From assembly GCF_900177645.1 (NCBI RefSeq), contig NZ_FXAO01000010.1, positions 1 through 64,000 on the forward strand: 64,000 nucleotides of DNA. The letters run 5' to 3'. Shown here in pieces: positions 56,457 to 64,000 of this stretch. The notes under the pieces were generated by a model. That model saw only the letters and a list, made by a program, of their open reading frames with translations. It did no database searches and had not been told where the DNA came from. Each line of letters begins with the position of its first letter. The stretch's first letter is position 1. Source of the stretch: Arenibacter troitsensis. Its GTDB lineage: Bacteria > Bacteroidota > Bacteroidia > Flavobacteriales > Flavobacteriaceae. The position numbers were made by a program, and so were the translations under genes.

Positions 56457-58784
56457 ATGAAATTAAGAAAATTGATTTTATCGTTAGTGATAATAAGTTC
56501 ATTTACCGCCATTGCCCAACCCAAAATAAAAGATACCCTAATATCTTATGTCGAGTATGTAAATCCTCTAGTAGGTTCGGATTCCGAGTTCGCCCTGTCC
56601 AATGGTAATACCTATCCTGCAATCGCTACCCCATGGGGAATGAATTTTTGGACTCCTCAGACTGGAAAAATGGGAGACGGTTGGGGGTATACCTATGATG
56701 CACTTAAAATAAGAGGCTTTAAACAGACCCATCAGCCTAGTCCTTGGATCAATGATTATGCGGCATTTTCACTTTTCCCAGAGACTGGGGATTTGAAGAT
56801 TAATGAGGACGATAGGGCATCATGGTATTCACATAAGGCGGAAATTAGCCAACCGCATTATTATCGAGCTTATTTAGCCGATTATGACGTTACTACCGAA
56901 ATTACGCCTACCACCCGGGGAGCACAATTCAGGTTTACTTTCCCAGAATCTGAAAGGTCCCACATTTTGGTTGATGGATTTTTTAAAGGGTCTATGGTAA
57001 AGGTAATTCCAAGTGAACGTAAAATAATTGGTTACTGTAGAAACAATAGTGGAGGAGTCCCAGAGAATTTCCATAATTATTTTGTTATTGTTTTTGATAA
57101 GGATTTCGAAGAGTTGATTACATGGGAAAAAGAAGAAGGAAAGGATAGTTCACTAAGAATCTCCGAAGACAGAAAAGCGGAGGGTTACCATGTGGGTGCT
57201 GCCATTACGTTTAAGACCACGGACGGGGAGACGGTAACCGCCAAGGTGGCCTCATCATTTATTAGTCCCGAACAGGCCAAAATAAATTTAGATCGCGAAA
57301 TAGGGCAAGATTCTTTTGACCAAACAAAGGCTAAGGCCGCAGCTGCCTGGAACAAGGAGCTTGGTAGAATGGAGGTCTCCGGAGGCACCTTGGAGCAATA
57401 TAGGACTTTTTATACGGCACTATATCGAGTGCTATTGTTTCCAAGAAAATTTTATGAATATAATGCCGAAAATGAAATAGTGCATTATAGCCCGTATAAC
57501 GGAAAGGTATTGCCTGGTTATATGTTTACCGATAATGGTTTTTGGGACACTTTTAGGGCAGTATTTCCGTTCTTCACCATTATGTACCCGGATTATTTGA
57601 GTAATGTTATGAACGGTTTGGTAAATGCATACAATGAAAGCGGATGGTTACCGGAATGGGCCAGTCCAGGACATAGGGATTGTATGATAGGATCCAATTC
57701 GGCCATAAATATAGCTGACGCTTATCTAAGGGGGATTAGGGGTTATGATATAGAAACGTTGTATGAGGCGGTTGTAAAGAATTCTAGAAGTAAAGGTCCA
57801 TTAAGTTCGGTAGGTAGGTTTGGTGCTGAATTTTATAATGAGTTGGGTTATGTACCATATGATGTTGGTGTAAATGAAAATGCCGCCAGAACACTGGAAT
57901 ATGCTTTTGCCGATTGGAGCATTGCAAAATTAGGAGAAGCTTTAAAAAAACCAAAGAAGGAGATAGAGTTGTTCAGGGAACGTTCTTTAAATTATAAGAA
58001 TGTTTTTGATCCGGAAATTGGATTTATGCGGGGCAGAAATAAAGATGGGTCATGGGCTTCTAGCTATACGCCGGATAAATGGGGCGATGCTTTTACAGAA
58101 GGTGCTGCTTGGCATTGGACATGGTGTGTGTTTCACGATCCATTGGGCCTAGCCCATGAATTTGGAGGGGAAGAGAAAATGCGTTCGCGCTTGGATAGCG
58201 TATTTACCACTCCCCCAACATTTAATGAGTCGTATTACGGTCAACAAATCCACGAAATAACAGAAATGTTGGTGGCAGATATGGGACAATACGCACATGG
58301 AAATCAGCCTATACAACATGCCATCTATTTGTATAATTGGTTAGGACAACCTTGGAAAACACAAAAGCATGTGCGCAATGTTATGGATAAATTGTATTCT
58401 TCTGCACCTGATGGCCTTTGTGGGGATGAGGACAACGGGCAGACTTCTGCCTGGTATGTGTTCTCAGCAGCAGGGTTTTATCCCGTAACTCCGGGTACTG
58501 GACAATACGCCTTGGGAAGTCCATTGTTTAAAAATGTGAAAATGCATTTGAGAAATGGGGAAACATTTGAAATTAACGCCCAGGAGAACTCTAAGGAAAA
58601 CATATATATTAATGTTGTTCAGAGGAATAAAAAAATGTACAACAAAACTTATATCACCTATGAAGATATTATGAATGGCAGTAAATTTGATCTAATTATG
58701 AAATCGGAACCCAACCTAAAAAGGGGAACTGAAGGGACTACAAAACCCTATTCCCTATCCAAAGACGACTTACATGGTAAATAG
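56457..58784 (+). CDS. GH92 alpha-mannosidase, probably alpha-1,2-specific
   Basis: 775 residues with a signal peptide ending near AIAQ20. GH92 motifs are complete: NPLVGSDSEF, THQPSPWINDY, TDNGFWDTFRAVFPF, FTEGAAWHW, HEITEM, HGNQPIQHAIYLYNWLGQPW and GDEDNGQTSAWYVFSA. By my recollection of the Bacteroides BT3990 structure, its acid E533, +1 residues H584/E585 and base region D642/D644 map at a constant +15 to Glu548, His599/Glu600 and Asp657/Asp659. Trp97 takes the place of W88. This points to a calcium-dependent inverting alpha-1,2-mannosidase. No lipobox, so periplasmic. It follows a terminator and may have its own promoter. Confidence 0.93.
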   Translation: MKLRKLILSLVIISSFTAIAQPKIKDTLISYVEYVNPLVGSDSEFALSNGNTYPAIATPWGMNFWTPQTGKMGDGWGYTYDALKIRGFKQTHQPSPWINDYAAFSLFPETGDLKINEDDRASWYSHKAEISQPHYYRAYLADYDVTTEITPTTRGAQFRFTFPESERSHILVDGFFKGSMVKVIPSERKIIGYCRNNSGGVPENFHNYFVIVFDKDFEELITWEKEEGKDSSLRISEDRKAEGYHVGAAITFKTTDGETVTAKVASSFISPEQAKINLDREIGQDSFDQTKAKAAAAWNKELGRMEVSGGTLEQYRTFYTALYRVLLFPRKFYEYNAENEIVHYSPYNGKVLPGYMFTDNGFWDTFRAVFPFFTIMYPDYLSNVMNGLVNAYNESGWLPEWASPGHRDCMIGSNSAINIADAYLRGIRGYDIETLYEAVVKNSRSKGPLSSVGRFGAEFYNELGYVPYDVGVNENAARTLEYAFADWSIAKLGEALKKPKKEIELFRERSLNYKNVFDPEIGFMRGRNKDGSWASSYTPDKWGDAFTEGAAWHWTWCVFHDPLGLAHEFGGEEKMRSRLDSVFTTPPTFNESYYGQQIHEITEMLVADMGQYAHGNQPIQHAIYLYNWLGQPWKTQKHVRNVMDKLYSSAPDGLCGDEDNGQTSAWYVFSAAGFYPVTPGTGQYALGSPLFKNVKMHLRNGETFEINAQENSKENIYINVVQRNKKMYNKTYITYEDIMNGSKFDLIMKSEPNLKRGTEGTTKPYSLSKDDLHGK

Positions 58785-58829
58785 GGACGCTACTTAGGTA
58801 TTTATTTTCAAATGCTGGTTGGAGATGCT

Positions 58830-61373
58830 TTATTTTAAATCGTCAGGAATATTCTCCGAAACTTCGTTAAAGGTATAAGGGAAATCGTCATCGAGTACTT
58901 TTTTGTACTCGATGACAAAATTATTGTAGTATTTTTTTGCCCTATCAATAAGTCCTAATTTAATATAAGATTGAATTTTATAGTAAAACGATAACTCGTT
59001 CAGTTGTTCTATATTACTAAGTATTTCTGTCAATTGAACCACTTTGGCATAATCATTCTCTCTATAGAAATGTTTTATTTGATCAGGGATAACCTTTAGG
59101 GCCTCGTGTTCAAAGTCGGTTTTTATTTGGTCAAAGTAAGGATGGTTAAAGGATTTTAGAAAGTTTCCTTTTTTGGATATGTATATAAGTCTTTCTATAG
59201 CCATATCATTTCCCAATTTTTGATTTAAGGATTTTAAGCTCTTGATAAAATCAAAATAGTCGCACTGAAAGTCGTTGTTAAACTTTATAGAAAACATGCC
59301 CTGGGTGAAAACCACCTCCAGACCTTTCATATCCAACAGTGTTTTTCGCAACTGGTTTATGGCTACATTTTTTGTGTTCTTTACTTTCTTAGGCTCCTTT
59401 TCTGGCCATAGGATATTGTTGATTTCTTCGGAAACGATTCCCAAAGGAACTTTTTCCCAGCTATGCAATAGGATGATCACAAATAACTGACGTATTTTAT
59501 TGCTAAATAAATAAGTAATGTTTTTACCATTAGGATCAAAAACTGTAAATGGGCCAAATAGTGAAATGGAATTTTTAACAATGCCGTTAAAGTGCGGGTT
59601 TTGATCTACAGCAATGATCGACTTTATTTGCTTTTCTTTTTCCTTTTTATTAGCGTTCCATTTTTTTATTAGATACCAAGAGATAATGAGGGTAAGGAAA
59701 ATACCCGATAAGATGTAAACCCATACATTTGAGGTAGTGATCTTTTCTGAGGTATATTTGGCAATCATTTTTTTGGAAACTGGGGGATTGTTTAATGAAA
59801 ATATATTGATAGTATTTGAACCATCAATATTAAACTCTTGGACAGTACAAAAAAATTCATTCGTTGCATTGTTAAAATAGAGATTGGCATTGGTCTTTAT
59901 TCTTTCAGAAACAATAGGTACCGAGTCGCCAAGAATTTCAAATTTTCCAGTTTTAATGTCATAACGATTCATTTGTAAGAAGGAATCCGGTATGTACTCT
60001 GAATAATTTAAAGTATAAAAAGCGGTCGAATCGGAAGAAAGTACCATATTCCTTACGGAAGCAAGGTTTTGGTCCCGACTTATTTCCCATAATTTATTTA
60101 TGGTGCCTTTTACAAAATCTACCTCGTAACAATCATAATAGTAAGTTTTGCCTATACTTTGGTCACCAGACTCATTACCTACACCTCCAAATAATAAAAC
60201 TTTCTCAGGTCCGGTTTCAACCTTTCCTGAGAAAAACCGAGGGGAAATAGTATCTCCTTTTAAAGTTAAAGTATCCCAATTGTTTTTAGAAAGGTCAAAT
60301 GCATTAAAAGTATTGTTTAGTCTTTGGTTTCCAAAGCCACCGAAAATGATAAATCGGTTGTTGTTGTTATCCCATATTAAATTATGGTGATGTCTTTGCT
60401 GTGTGAGCTGCAGGCGGCTCAGTATTTCAATATTTAAATTGTCCAGATTAATACTGGCAATTGTAGCACTATCATTGGGAAGGTCGTTTACTTCATATAC
60501 AATTAATTCGTTTGTTTCCGTATTAACAAAGCTATTGCCAAGATTCATAGGAACTGGCAATCTACTTTTTAATGGACGCTTCTTGTTTAGATCTTTTCCA
60601 TATTCATAAAAGCCGATGGTATCCGAATTGATATAGATAAACCTTTGGTTGGCTTCATCAAAAGCCAGGGAAGCTATTGATTTGGAACTGGTGGTGAATC
60701 TATGTTTCCAATGATAGGAATCATTAATTAGCCAATTTGGGTGTTGTACGGTGCCATATCCTTTTCCATGGCCATCATAAACGGTATTCCCTTCACTTTC
60801 ATGAAAGTTAAATCTATATATGTTGGAACTTTCGGCAATGGTAAGGTTTTTAATGGCCATCAAAGGAACATCAATTATACTTCCGTGTTTTCCAAAGAAT
60901 AAATTAGGGGTGATATTTGTTTCAAATTCATACCGTTTGGTGCTATATATCTTATCGTCTACGGTTAGGATAATTTTTTTTGAAAGGGGATTAAACTTTA
61001 GGGAAATCTTGATCCATTTTTTATTTCCAAGAGAACTCTCCTCTAGCGGTATTTTTAAGAGATTTTTGACACCATCTAGGTTAAAACTTAATTGAAATGA
61101 TTCATCTGAACTGTTCAGGTAGGTAAGGGAGTAGGAAGTTAAATGATTTTTATCGCCTATAGAAAGAATATATCCGAAACTGTCACTGTCCAATATGGAA
61201 AGATCAAAATTAATCTCAAAGGGCTTGTTAAATTTAGGTTGGATATTACCAAATACATTGTATTCAGTTCTTTGGGCGATTAAACTGTCATTTGAATTAA
61301 ATAAAAGACCCTGGCAATTCCCTTTTAAGGGAGAGCATAAAATAAAAAGTATTAATATTGGGACTCTAAGCAG
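58830..61373 (-). CDS. Transmembrane one-component regulator: LamG-like and Kelch sensor, SARP-type winged helix
   Basis: The frame is open to 61385, and its first residues after a CTG at 61373 (LLRVPILILFILCSP) form a signal peptide. The TTG at 61193 is therefore internal. No in-frame ATG, GTG or other TTG exists, so the start is uncertain (CTG assumed, about 847 residues). Order: LamG-like sandwich (about 45-190), Kelch-type propeller (RFIIFGGFGNQRLNNTF), one TM helix (about 549-570), OmpR/SARP-type winged helix (ISLFGPFTVF...), then helical repeats. The layout implies a direct link from periplasmic glycan to DNA. It converges with GH92 and is the only regulator in the locus. Confidence 0.8.
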   Translation of the reverse strand: MLRVPILILFILCSPLKGNCQGLLFNSNDSLIAQRTEYNVFGNIQPKFNKPFEINFDLSILDSDSFGYILSIGDKNHLTSYSLTYLNSSDESFQLSFNLDGVKNLLKIPLEESSLGNKKWIKISLKFNPLSKKIILTVDDKIYSTKRYEFETNITPNLFFGKHGSIIDVPLMAIKNLTIAESSNIYRFNFHESEGNTVYDGHGKGYGTVQHPNWLINDSYHWKHRFTTSSKSIASLAFDEANQRFIYINSDTIGFYEYGKDLNKKRPLKSRLPVPMNLGNSFVNTETNELIVYEVNDLPNDSATIASINLDNLNIEILSRLQLTQQRHHHNLIWDNNNNRFIIFGGFGNQRLNNTFNAFDLSKNNWDTLTLKGDTISPRFFSGKVETGPEKVLLFGGVGNESGDQSIGKTYYYDCYEVDFVKGTINKLWEISRDQNLASVRNMVLSSDSTAFYTLNYSEYIPDSFLQMNRYDIKTGKFEILGDSVPIVSERIKTNANLYFNNATNEFFCTVQEFNIDGSNTINIFSLNNPPVSKKMIAKYTSEKITTSNVWVYILSGIFLTLIISWYLIKKWNANKKEKEKQIKSIIAVDQNPHFNGIVKNSISLFGPFTVFDPNGKNITYLFSNKIRQLFVIILLHSWEKVPLGIVSEEINNILWPEKEPKKVKNTKNVAINQLRKTLLDMKGLEVVFTQGMFSIKFNNDFQCDYFDFIKSLKSLNQKLGNDMAIERLIYISKKGNFLKSFNHPYFDQIKTDFEHEALKVIPDQIKHFYRENDYAKVVQLTEILSNIEQLNELSFYYKIQSYIKLGLIDRAKKYYNNFVIEYKKVLDDDFPYTFNEVSENIPDDLK

Positions 61374-61701
61374 AGTTATGAATTTTTATGGATTTAAACG
61401 CTAAAGTTAATATTTTTTAGGTTGCGACCAATTCCCTTATAGCTCATCATTTTCTTTTTTCATTTCAAATTTTCTTATAGAATGTTGCTTTTTTTTTGAT
61501 CTATTTTTGAATTCTAAATTTAATAAGGTTACCTCAAAACATGATATGTTGAGGATGATTTTTAAGATTCATAATACAATGTAATGTTTGGAGACTAAAT
61601 TGGGCATATTTGAATTGTGTGATCTAATTATTGATCAAATTTTCCATGGTTTTGATTACCGGTTTTTTACTTATATTTATTGGTAGGAAGACTGGGTCTC
61701 A
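61374..61701. other. AT-rich gap at the likely edge of a mobile element
   Basis: About 330 bases, very AT-rich, no gene. To its left lies the glycan locus; to its right G+C rises to roughly 45-55% and codon use changes. It should hold the promoter of the regulator on the minus strand, but I find no exact TANNTTTG match, and no obvious terminal repeat. Confidence 0.5.
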
Positions 61702-62376
61702 ATGGAAAAATTCATCCAAAACGCCGGTAGGGCACTTGCCAGGGTACGGACCGCCACCAATGATTTTCTGAACGAACGGATCGGTGGCAATAGGGGAAAC
61801 CTTATTTTTTTCCTTGTTTGCGTATATATCCTGTTCATACTTCTTGTTTCGGCCGTTATCAATTTTAGGTCGCTTATCGACCATTATCAGATATATCTTG
61901 GGTTGTTGTTGGCCTTGGTTCTGGCCATACTTTGGGTGGCCGTTTTTTATGAGTCCGAATCCCATATGGTCAAGGACGGACATGGTTTTACAATGGAGCG
62001 GTTGAAAAGGCCAAGGATGAAGTTCCATCTTTTGGATCTGGACCCCGATGGGCGGAAGGAACTCGAACGCATACTCTTGGGCAGGAATGTCCTTACCAAG
62101 ATCAATTTTACCATGGGCAATAAAAGTGGGGAATCTGCAAACCACCGTTTACTTTTTGTCCTTTTCGATGAGATCATTGTCGGGGGAATTACCGAGATTA
62201 CCGGAGAACGGAAACAGGAATTCTTCCAATTTTTACAAAACTCATTTCTTATGAACGGTGAACCGATCAACCCCAATACCCTAAAGTCCAGTTTCTCCTC
62301 TTGGAAGGCCGATCAGGAAAAGACAAATTCCAAGAACCAACGGAAATTGGTAAAACAGATGCTGGGCAAAGCATAA
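61702..62376 (+). CDS. Two-helix membrane protein of a mobile element, unknown
   Basis: 224 residues. A helical N terminus leads to two adjacent membrane helices (about 33-52 and 64-82; FFLVCVYILFILLVSAVINF and the LGLLLALVLAILWVAVF stretch). A cytosolic domain with no known motif follows. I do not recognise the family. G+C is higher than in the chromosome to the left. It is the first gene of a same-strand run with an excisionase-type HTH protein, an initiator-like protein and a DnaC-like ATPase, so it belongs to that element. Confidence 0.7.
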   Translation: MEKFIQNAGRALARVRTATNDFLNERIGGNRGNLIFFLVCVYILFILLVSAVINFRSLIDHYQIYLGLLLALVLAILWVAVFYESESHMVKDGHGFTMERLKRPRMKFHLLDLDPDGRKELERILLGRNVLTKINFTMGNKSGESANHRLLFVLFDEIIVGGITEITGERKQEFFQFLQNSFLMNGEPINPNTLKSSFSSWKADQEKTNSKNQRKLVKQMLGKA

Positions 62377-62503
62377 TTATAGCATAATCCTTCCCAAACC
62401 CCGATTATCGTATTGACATGTGTATATCTGTTGCCATATGTTTGTCCCGTACAAAAGAGCGATCGGCCGGTTGCACATTCTTCAAAATCCTAAAAATACG
62501 ATA

Positions 62504-62794
62504 ATGGAAAATCAACAGGATGTGGTAACACTACTTACAGAGATCAAGGGGCTATTGGCCCACAACAAAAAAACGCTCAATGTGGAAGACCTGGCACAAT
62601 ACACCGGACTCTCCAAAAGCAAGATCTACAAACTTACACAACAGAAGCTCATCCCCATGGGCAACAACCCCAATATACGCCAGAAATTCTTCGACAAGGA
62701 TACCATCGACGCATGGCTCCTAGGGGAGCCCGATCTTTCCGATGAGACTTTGGAACATAGGTTCAATGAGTCTCTAATAAAGAATAGGAGGTAA
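62504..62794 (+). CDS. Excisionase-type helix-turn-helix DNA-binding protein
   Basis: I start at the ATG at 62504 (MENQQDVVTLLTEIK), giving 96 residues. The core LNVEDLAQYTGLSKSKIYKLTQQKLIPMG is a MerR/excisionase-like HTH, followed by FDKDTIDAWLLG. Bacteroidota mobile elements commonly carry such a protein next to replication or mobilisation genes, where it helps control excision or transcription. It lies 4 bases before the initiator-like gene. Confidence 0.85.
   Translation: MENQQDVVTLLTEIKGLLAHNKKTLNVEDLAQYTGLSKSKIYKLTQQKLIPMGNNPNIRQKFFDKDTIDAWLLGEPDLSDETLEHRFNESLIKNRR
62786..62791 (+). promoter_or_regulatory. Strong Shine-Dalgarno site for the initiator-like gene
   Basis: AGGAGG stands 7 bases before the ATG at 62799 and overlaps the end of the HTH gene. 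Shine-Dalgarno sites this strong are rare in the rest of this window, which fits an element with a wider host range. It decides the ATG at 62799 as start. Confidence 0.75.
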
Positions 62795-62798
62795 ACGG

Positions 62799-63263
62799 AT
62801 GTCCATTGGCATGGAACCCACGGAAAGGAATTTTCAGGGCATCTGGATACCTAGAACGATCTATCTGAACAAGGAGGTGAACTGGTATGCCAAGATCCTT
62901 TTTTTGGAGATACACAGCTTTACGGAAAATGGGAGGGAATGCTATATGTCCAACAGGTACATCGCCTCCTTCCTTCATATTTCCGAACGACAGGTCAGCA
63001 GGTACATTTCCGAACTGAAATCCCTGGGCTGGATAGAGGAGACCTCCTTCAACGGAAGGAAGCGATACCTGAGAAGTCTGCTCCGTTTTGGGTTTAAAAT
63101 GGGCGACCCTGCCCCGACAAGAGTGTCCGGGCTGCCTAGACAAAAATGTCCAGGCAGCATGGACAAAAATGTCGAGTATACTAAACAAGTAACAAAACAA
63201 GGAAAAAAAGAATTTACCTTTTTAAAAGAAGAAAACAAAAATAGAAGTCCAATATTGGAGTGA
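62799..63263 (+). CDS. Replication-initiator-like helix-turn-helix protein
   Basis: 154 residues. The N-terminal 90 residues form a winged-HTH unit (GIWIPRTIYLNKEVNWYAKIL, then SNRYIASFLHISERQVSRYIS, KSLGWIEE), as in phage and plasmid replication-organiser proteins. The rest is low in hydrophobic residues and is encoded by DNA holding three 23-bp repeats and an A-rich tract, so this part may serve DNA function more than protein fold. The stop lies 5 bases before the ATG of the DnaC-like gene. Position and order match lambda O upstream of P. I rate the initiator role as likely, not shown. Confidence 0.75.
   Translation: MSIGMEPTERNFQGIWIPRTIYLNKEVNWYAKILFLEIHSFTENGRECYMSNRYIASFLHISERQVSRYISELKSLGWIEETSFNGRKRYLRSLLRFGFKMGDPAPTRVSGLPRQKCPGSMDKNVEYTKQVTKQGKKEFTFLKEENKNRSPILE
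63116..63184 (+). repeat. Three 23-bp iterons with a GACAARARTGTC core
   Basis: The near-palindromic 12-mer occurs at 63116-63127 (GACAAGAGTGTC), 63139-63150 and 63162-63173 (both GACAAAAATGTC), exactly 23 bp apart. Spacer bases of the first two units also agree (CNGGCNGC). The period is not a multiple of three, so the repeats cannot come from repeated amino acids. A tract 78% A+T follows at 63181-63240 in a gene otherwise near 50% G+C. Together these look like a replication origin within the initiator gene. Confidence 0.7.
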
Positions 63264-63268
63264 TCGAT

Positions 63269-63931
63269 ATGGAAAAGGGATGGTCGGAACAATTTCAGAA
63301 AAAGGAAACGCAACCAAAACCGCTTTGCGCCCCAGAGCTTTTTAAAAAAGTTTTTTATAGGGCGGCACAGGAATTTTATGCCCGCATGGACCTCGACTTT
63401 GAAGTGGACGGGACCAACAAAAATTTCCTCGGGCATTTCTGCAGGTACTGGAACCGTGACCCTGCATTCGAACTAATTGAAAATATCTCCCTGAGGAAGG
63501 GATTGATGGTCTTCGGTTCCTATGGCACCGGAAAGACATCGAGTTTTAAGATCATCCAGAACATGTCGAGACAATATGGTCTCAGGGCGCTTTGGTTCCC
63601 ATCCATCAGTGCCCAGGAAGTTGTGGACAAGTACAATGCCGAGAAGAACAAGGACGATGTCATAGACTACTATTCCAAGGGAACCTTTCTGTTCGATGAC
63701 CTGGGATCGGAAACGGTGGCGAACAATGTTTACCAGTATGGAAAGGAGGATATATTCGTCAGGATCCTGCTCAACCGTTACCGAAATTTTGAGGACCTTG
63801 GGACAAAAACGCACATCACCACCAATCTGAACTCTTCCCAAATAGAGGACCGGTACGGGAGGCAGATCTCGGATCGGTTCGTAAGGATGTTCAACCTGTT
63901 AAAGTTGGACGGCCCCAGTCGGAGAAAGTAG
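63269..63931 (+). CDS. DnaC-like AAA+ ATPase, probable helicase loader
   Basis: I start at the ATG at 63269, behind GGAG at 63257-63260; a GTG at 63260 is the alternative. The 220-residue product has Walker A GSYGTGKT (83-90), Walker B FLFDDLG (140-146), sensor-1 ITTN (183-186) and the DnaC/IstB-type DRYGRQISDRFVRMF segment with candidate arginine finger. Such proteins load the replicative helicase. Following the initiator-like gene directly, it completes an O/P-type replication module. It could also serve a transposition role, as IstB-like ATPases do, but no transposase lies beside it. Confidence 0.85.
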   Translation: MEKGWSEQFQKKETQPKPLCAPELFKKVFYRAAQEFYARMDLDFEVDGTNKNFLGHFCRYWNRDPAFELIENISLRKGLMVFGSYGTGKTSSFKIIQNMSRQYGLRALWFPSISAQEVVDKYNAEKNKDDVIDYYSKGTFLFDDLGSETVANNVYQYGKEDIFVRILLNRYRNFEDLGTKTHITTNLNSSQIEDRYGRQISDRFVRMFNLLKLDGPSRRK

Positions 63932-63963
63932 CTGGTGAAAAGAAAAACAAAATTTGAAGGTCT

Positions 63964-64000
63964 ATGGAAAAGTACAAGAAGAGTATTCGAAAACCGGATG
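63964..64000 (+). CDS. Start of a further gene in the mobile element (3' partial)
   Basis: An ATG at 63964 with GAAGG nearby upstream opens a frame (MEKYKKSIRKPD) that runs off the window. Only 12 codons are visible, so this rests on position, spacing and the basic start. No function can be given. Confidence 0.35.
   Translation, partial: MEKYKKSIRKPD

Noticed and set aside
58296-58310. GH92 motif HGNQP, with Gln where many members have Glu, first read as a sign of a mannosyl-phosphate-cleaving enzyme
   Set aside because: The residue that aligns with the recalled general acid is Glu548 in FTEGAAWHW, which is kept; Gln617 is elsewhere, so the mannosidase call stands.
58830-61193. Regulator starting at the TTG at 61193
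   Set aside because: The frame continues upstream and encodes a signal peptide, needed for a protein with an outside sensor and one TM helix.
61195-61404. Plus-strand 69-codon frame over the regulator's 5' end
   Set aside because: It is antisense to the signal-peptide-coding region and has no coding features of its own.
1-64000. CRISPR arrays, rRNA genes, transposases, restriction or toxin systems
   Set aside because: I looked for direct-repeat/spacer arrays, rRNA motifs and the usual protein motifs and saw none; the repeat sets found are two to five short units.

Overview
The window reads as a piece of chromosome from a marine Flavobacteriaceae bacterium (Bacteroidota), in the range of Zobellia, Maribacter or Arenibacter; I cannot fix the genus. 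The grounds are a type IX secretion/gliding pair (SprB-repeat protein with a type B sorting domain plus PorP/SprF), a SusC/SusD glycan locus, TANNTTTG promoter elements, low G+C, and scarce Shine-Dalgarno sites.

Layout. 1-4.9 kb: gliding/T9SS pair and folB, then a complete tRNA-Cys unit (promoter, tRNA, terminator). 5.0-8.8 kb, minus strand: LysE-type exporter, DUF2807 adhesin-like protein, RNase R. 8.77-9.41 kb: an AT-rich gene-free stretch that I propose as a replication-origin candidate, because hand-counted GC skew shifts by about +0.25 across it on both coding strands. 9.4-12.4 kb: rpiB, ElaA-like acetyltransferase, an unknown small protein, an SH3-NlpC/P60 lipoprotein. 12.4-20.2 kb, minus strand: a sugar-acid cluster (quinoprotein dehydrogenase with built-in cytochrome c, Gfo/Idh oxidoreductase, galactonate dehydratase, GntP permease, SMP-30 lactonase, SGNH hydrolase), which fits periplasmic oxidation of an aldose to aldonate, uptake, and dehydration. 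20.4-47.6 kb: mostly core genes, including DUF5009, Ctp protease, rnpA, a glutamate-cysteine-ligase-like/CBS protein coupled to an aspartoacylase-like hydrolase, M1 and S8 peptidases, two divergent cation/proton antiporters, an SSS symporter, lepA, an outer-membrane barrel protein, an Lgt-like membrane protein coupled to a cysteine-rich radical SAM enzyme, a dus gene, rbfA and mce.

47.8-61.4 kb: downstream of a CAU-anticodon tRNA lies a polysaccharide utilisation locus. It has a LamG lipoprotein, SusC, SusD, a GxGYxYP protein, an intrinsic terminator, then a GH92 alpha-mannosidase. Convergent to it is a one-piece transmembrane regulator (LamG-like and Kelch outside, SARP-type winged helix inside). 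A phased array of five YTAAYCC-like repeats, 11-12 bp apart, precedes the first gene and is a likely operator. The likely substrate is a glycan with alpha-1,2-linked mannose.

61.7-64.0 kb: higher G+C and different codon use mark the edge of a mobile element. It carries a two-TM protein, an excisionase-type HTH protein, an initiator-like HTH protein with three 23-bp iterons and an A-rich tract inside its gene, and a DnaC-like ATPase. The arrangement parallels the lambda O/P module. The window ends before any integrase, relaxase or far boundary.
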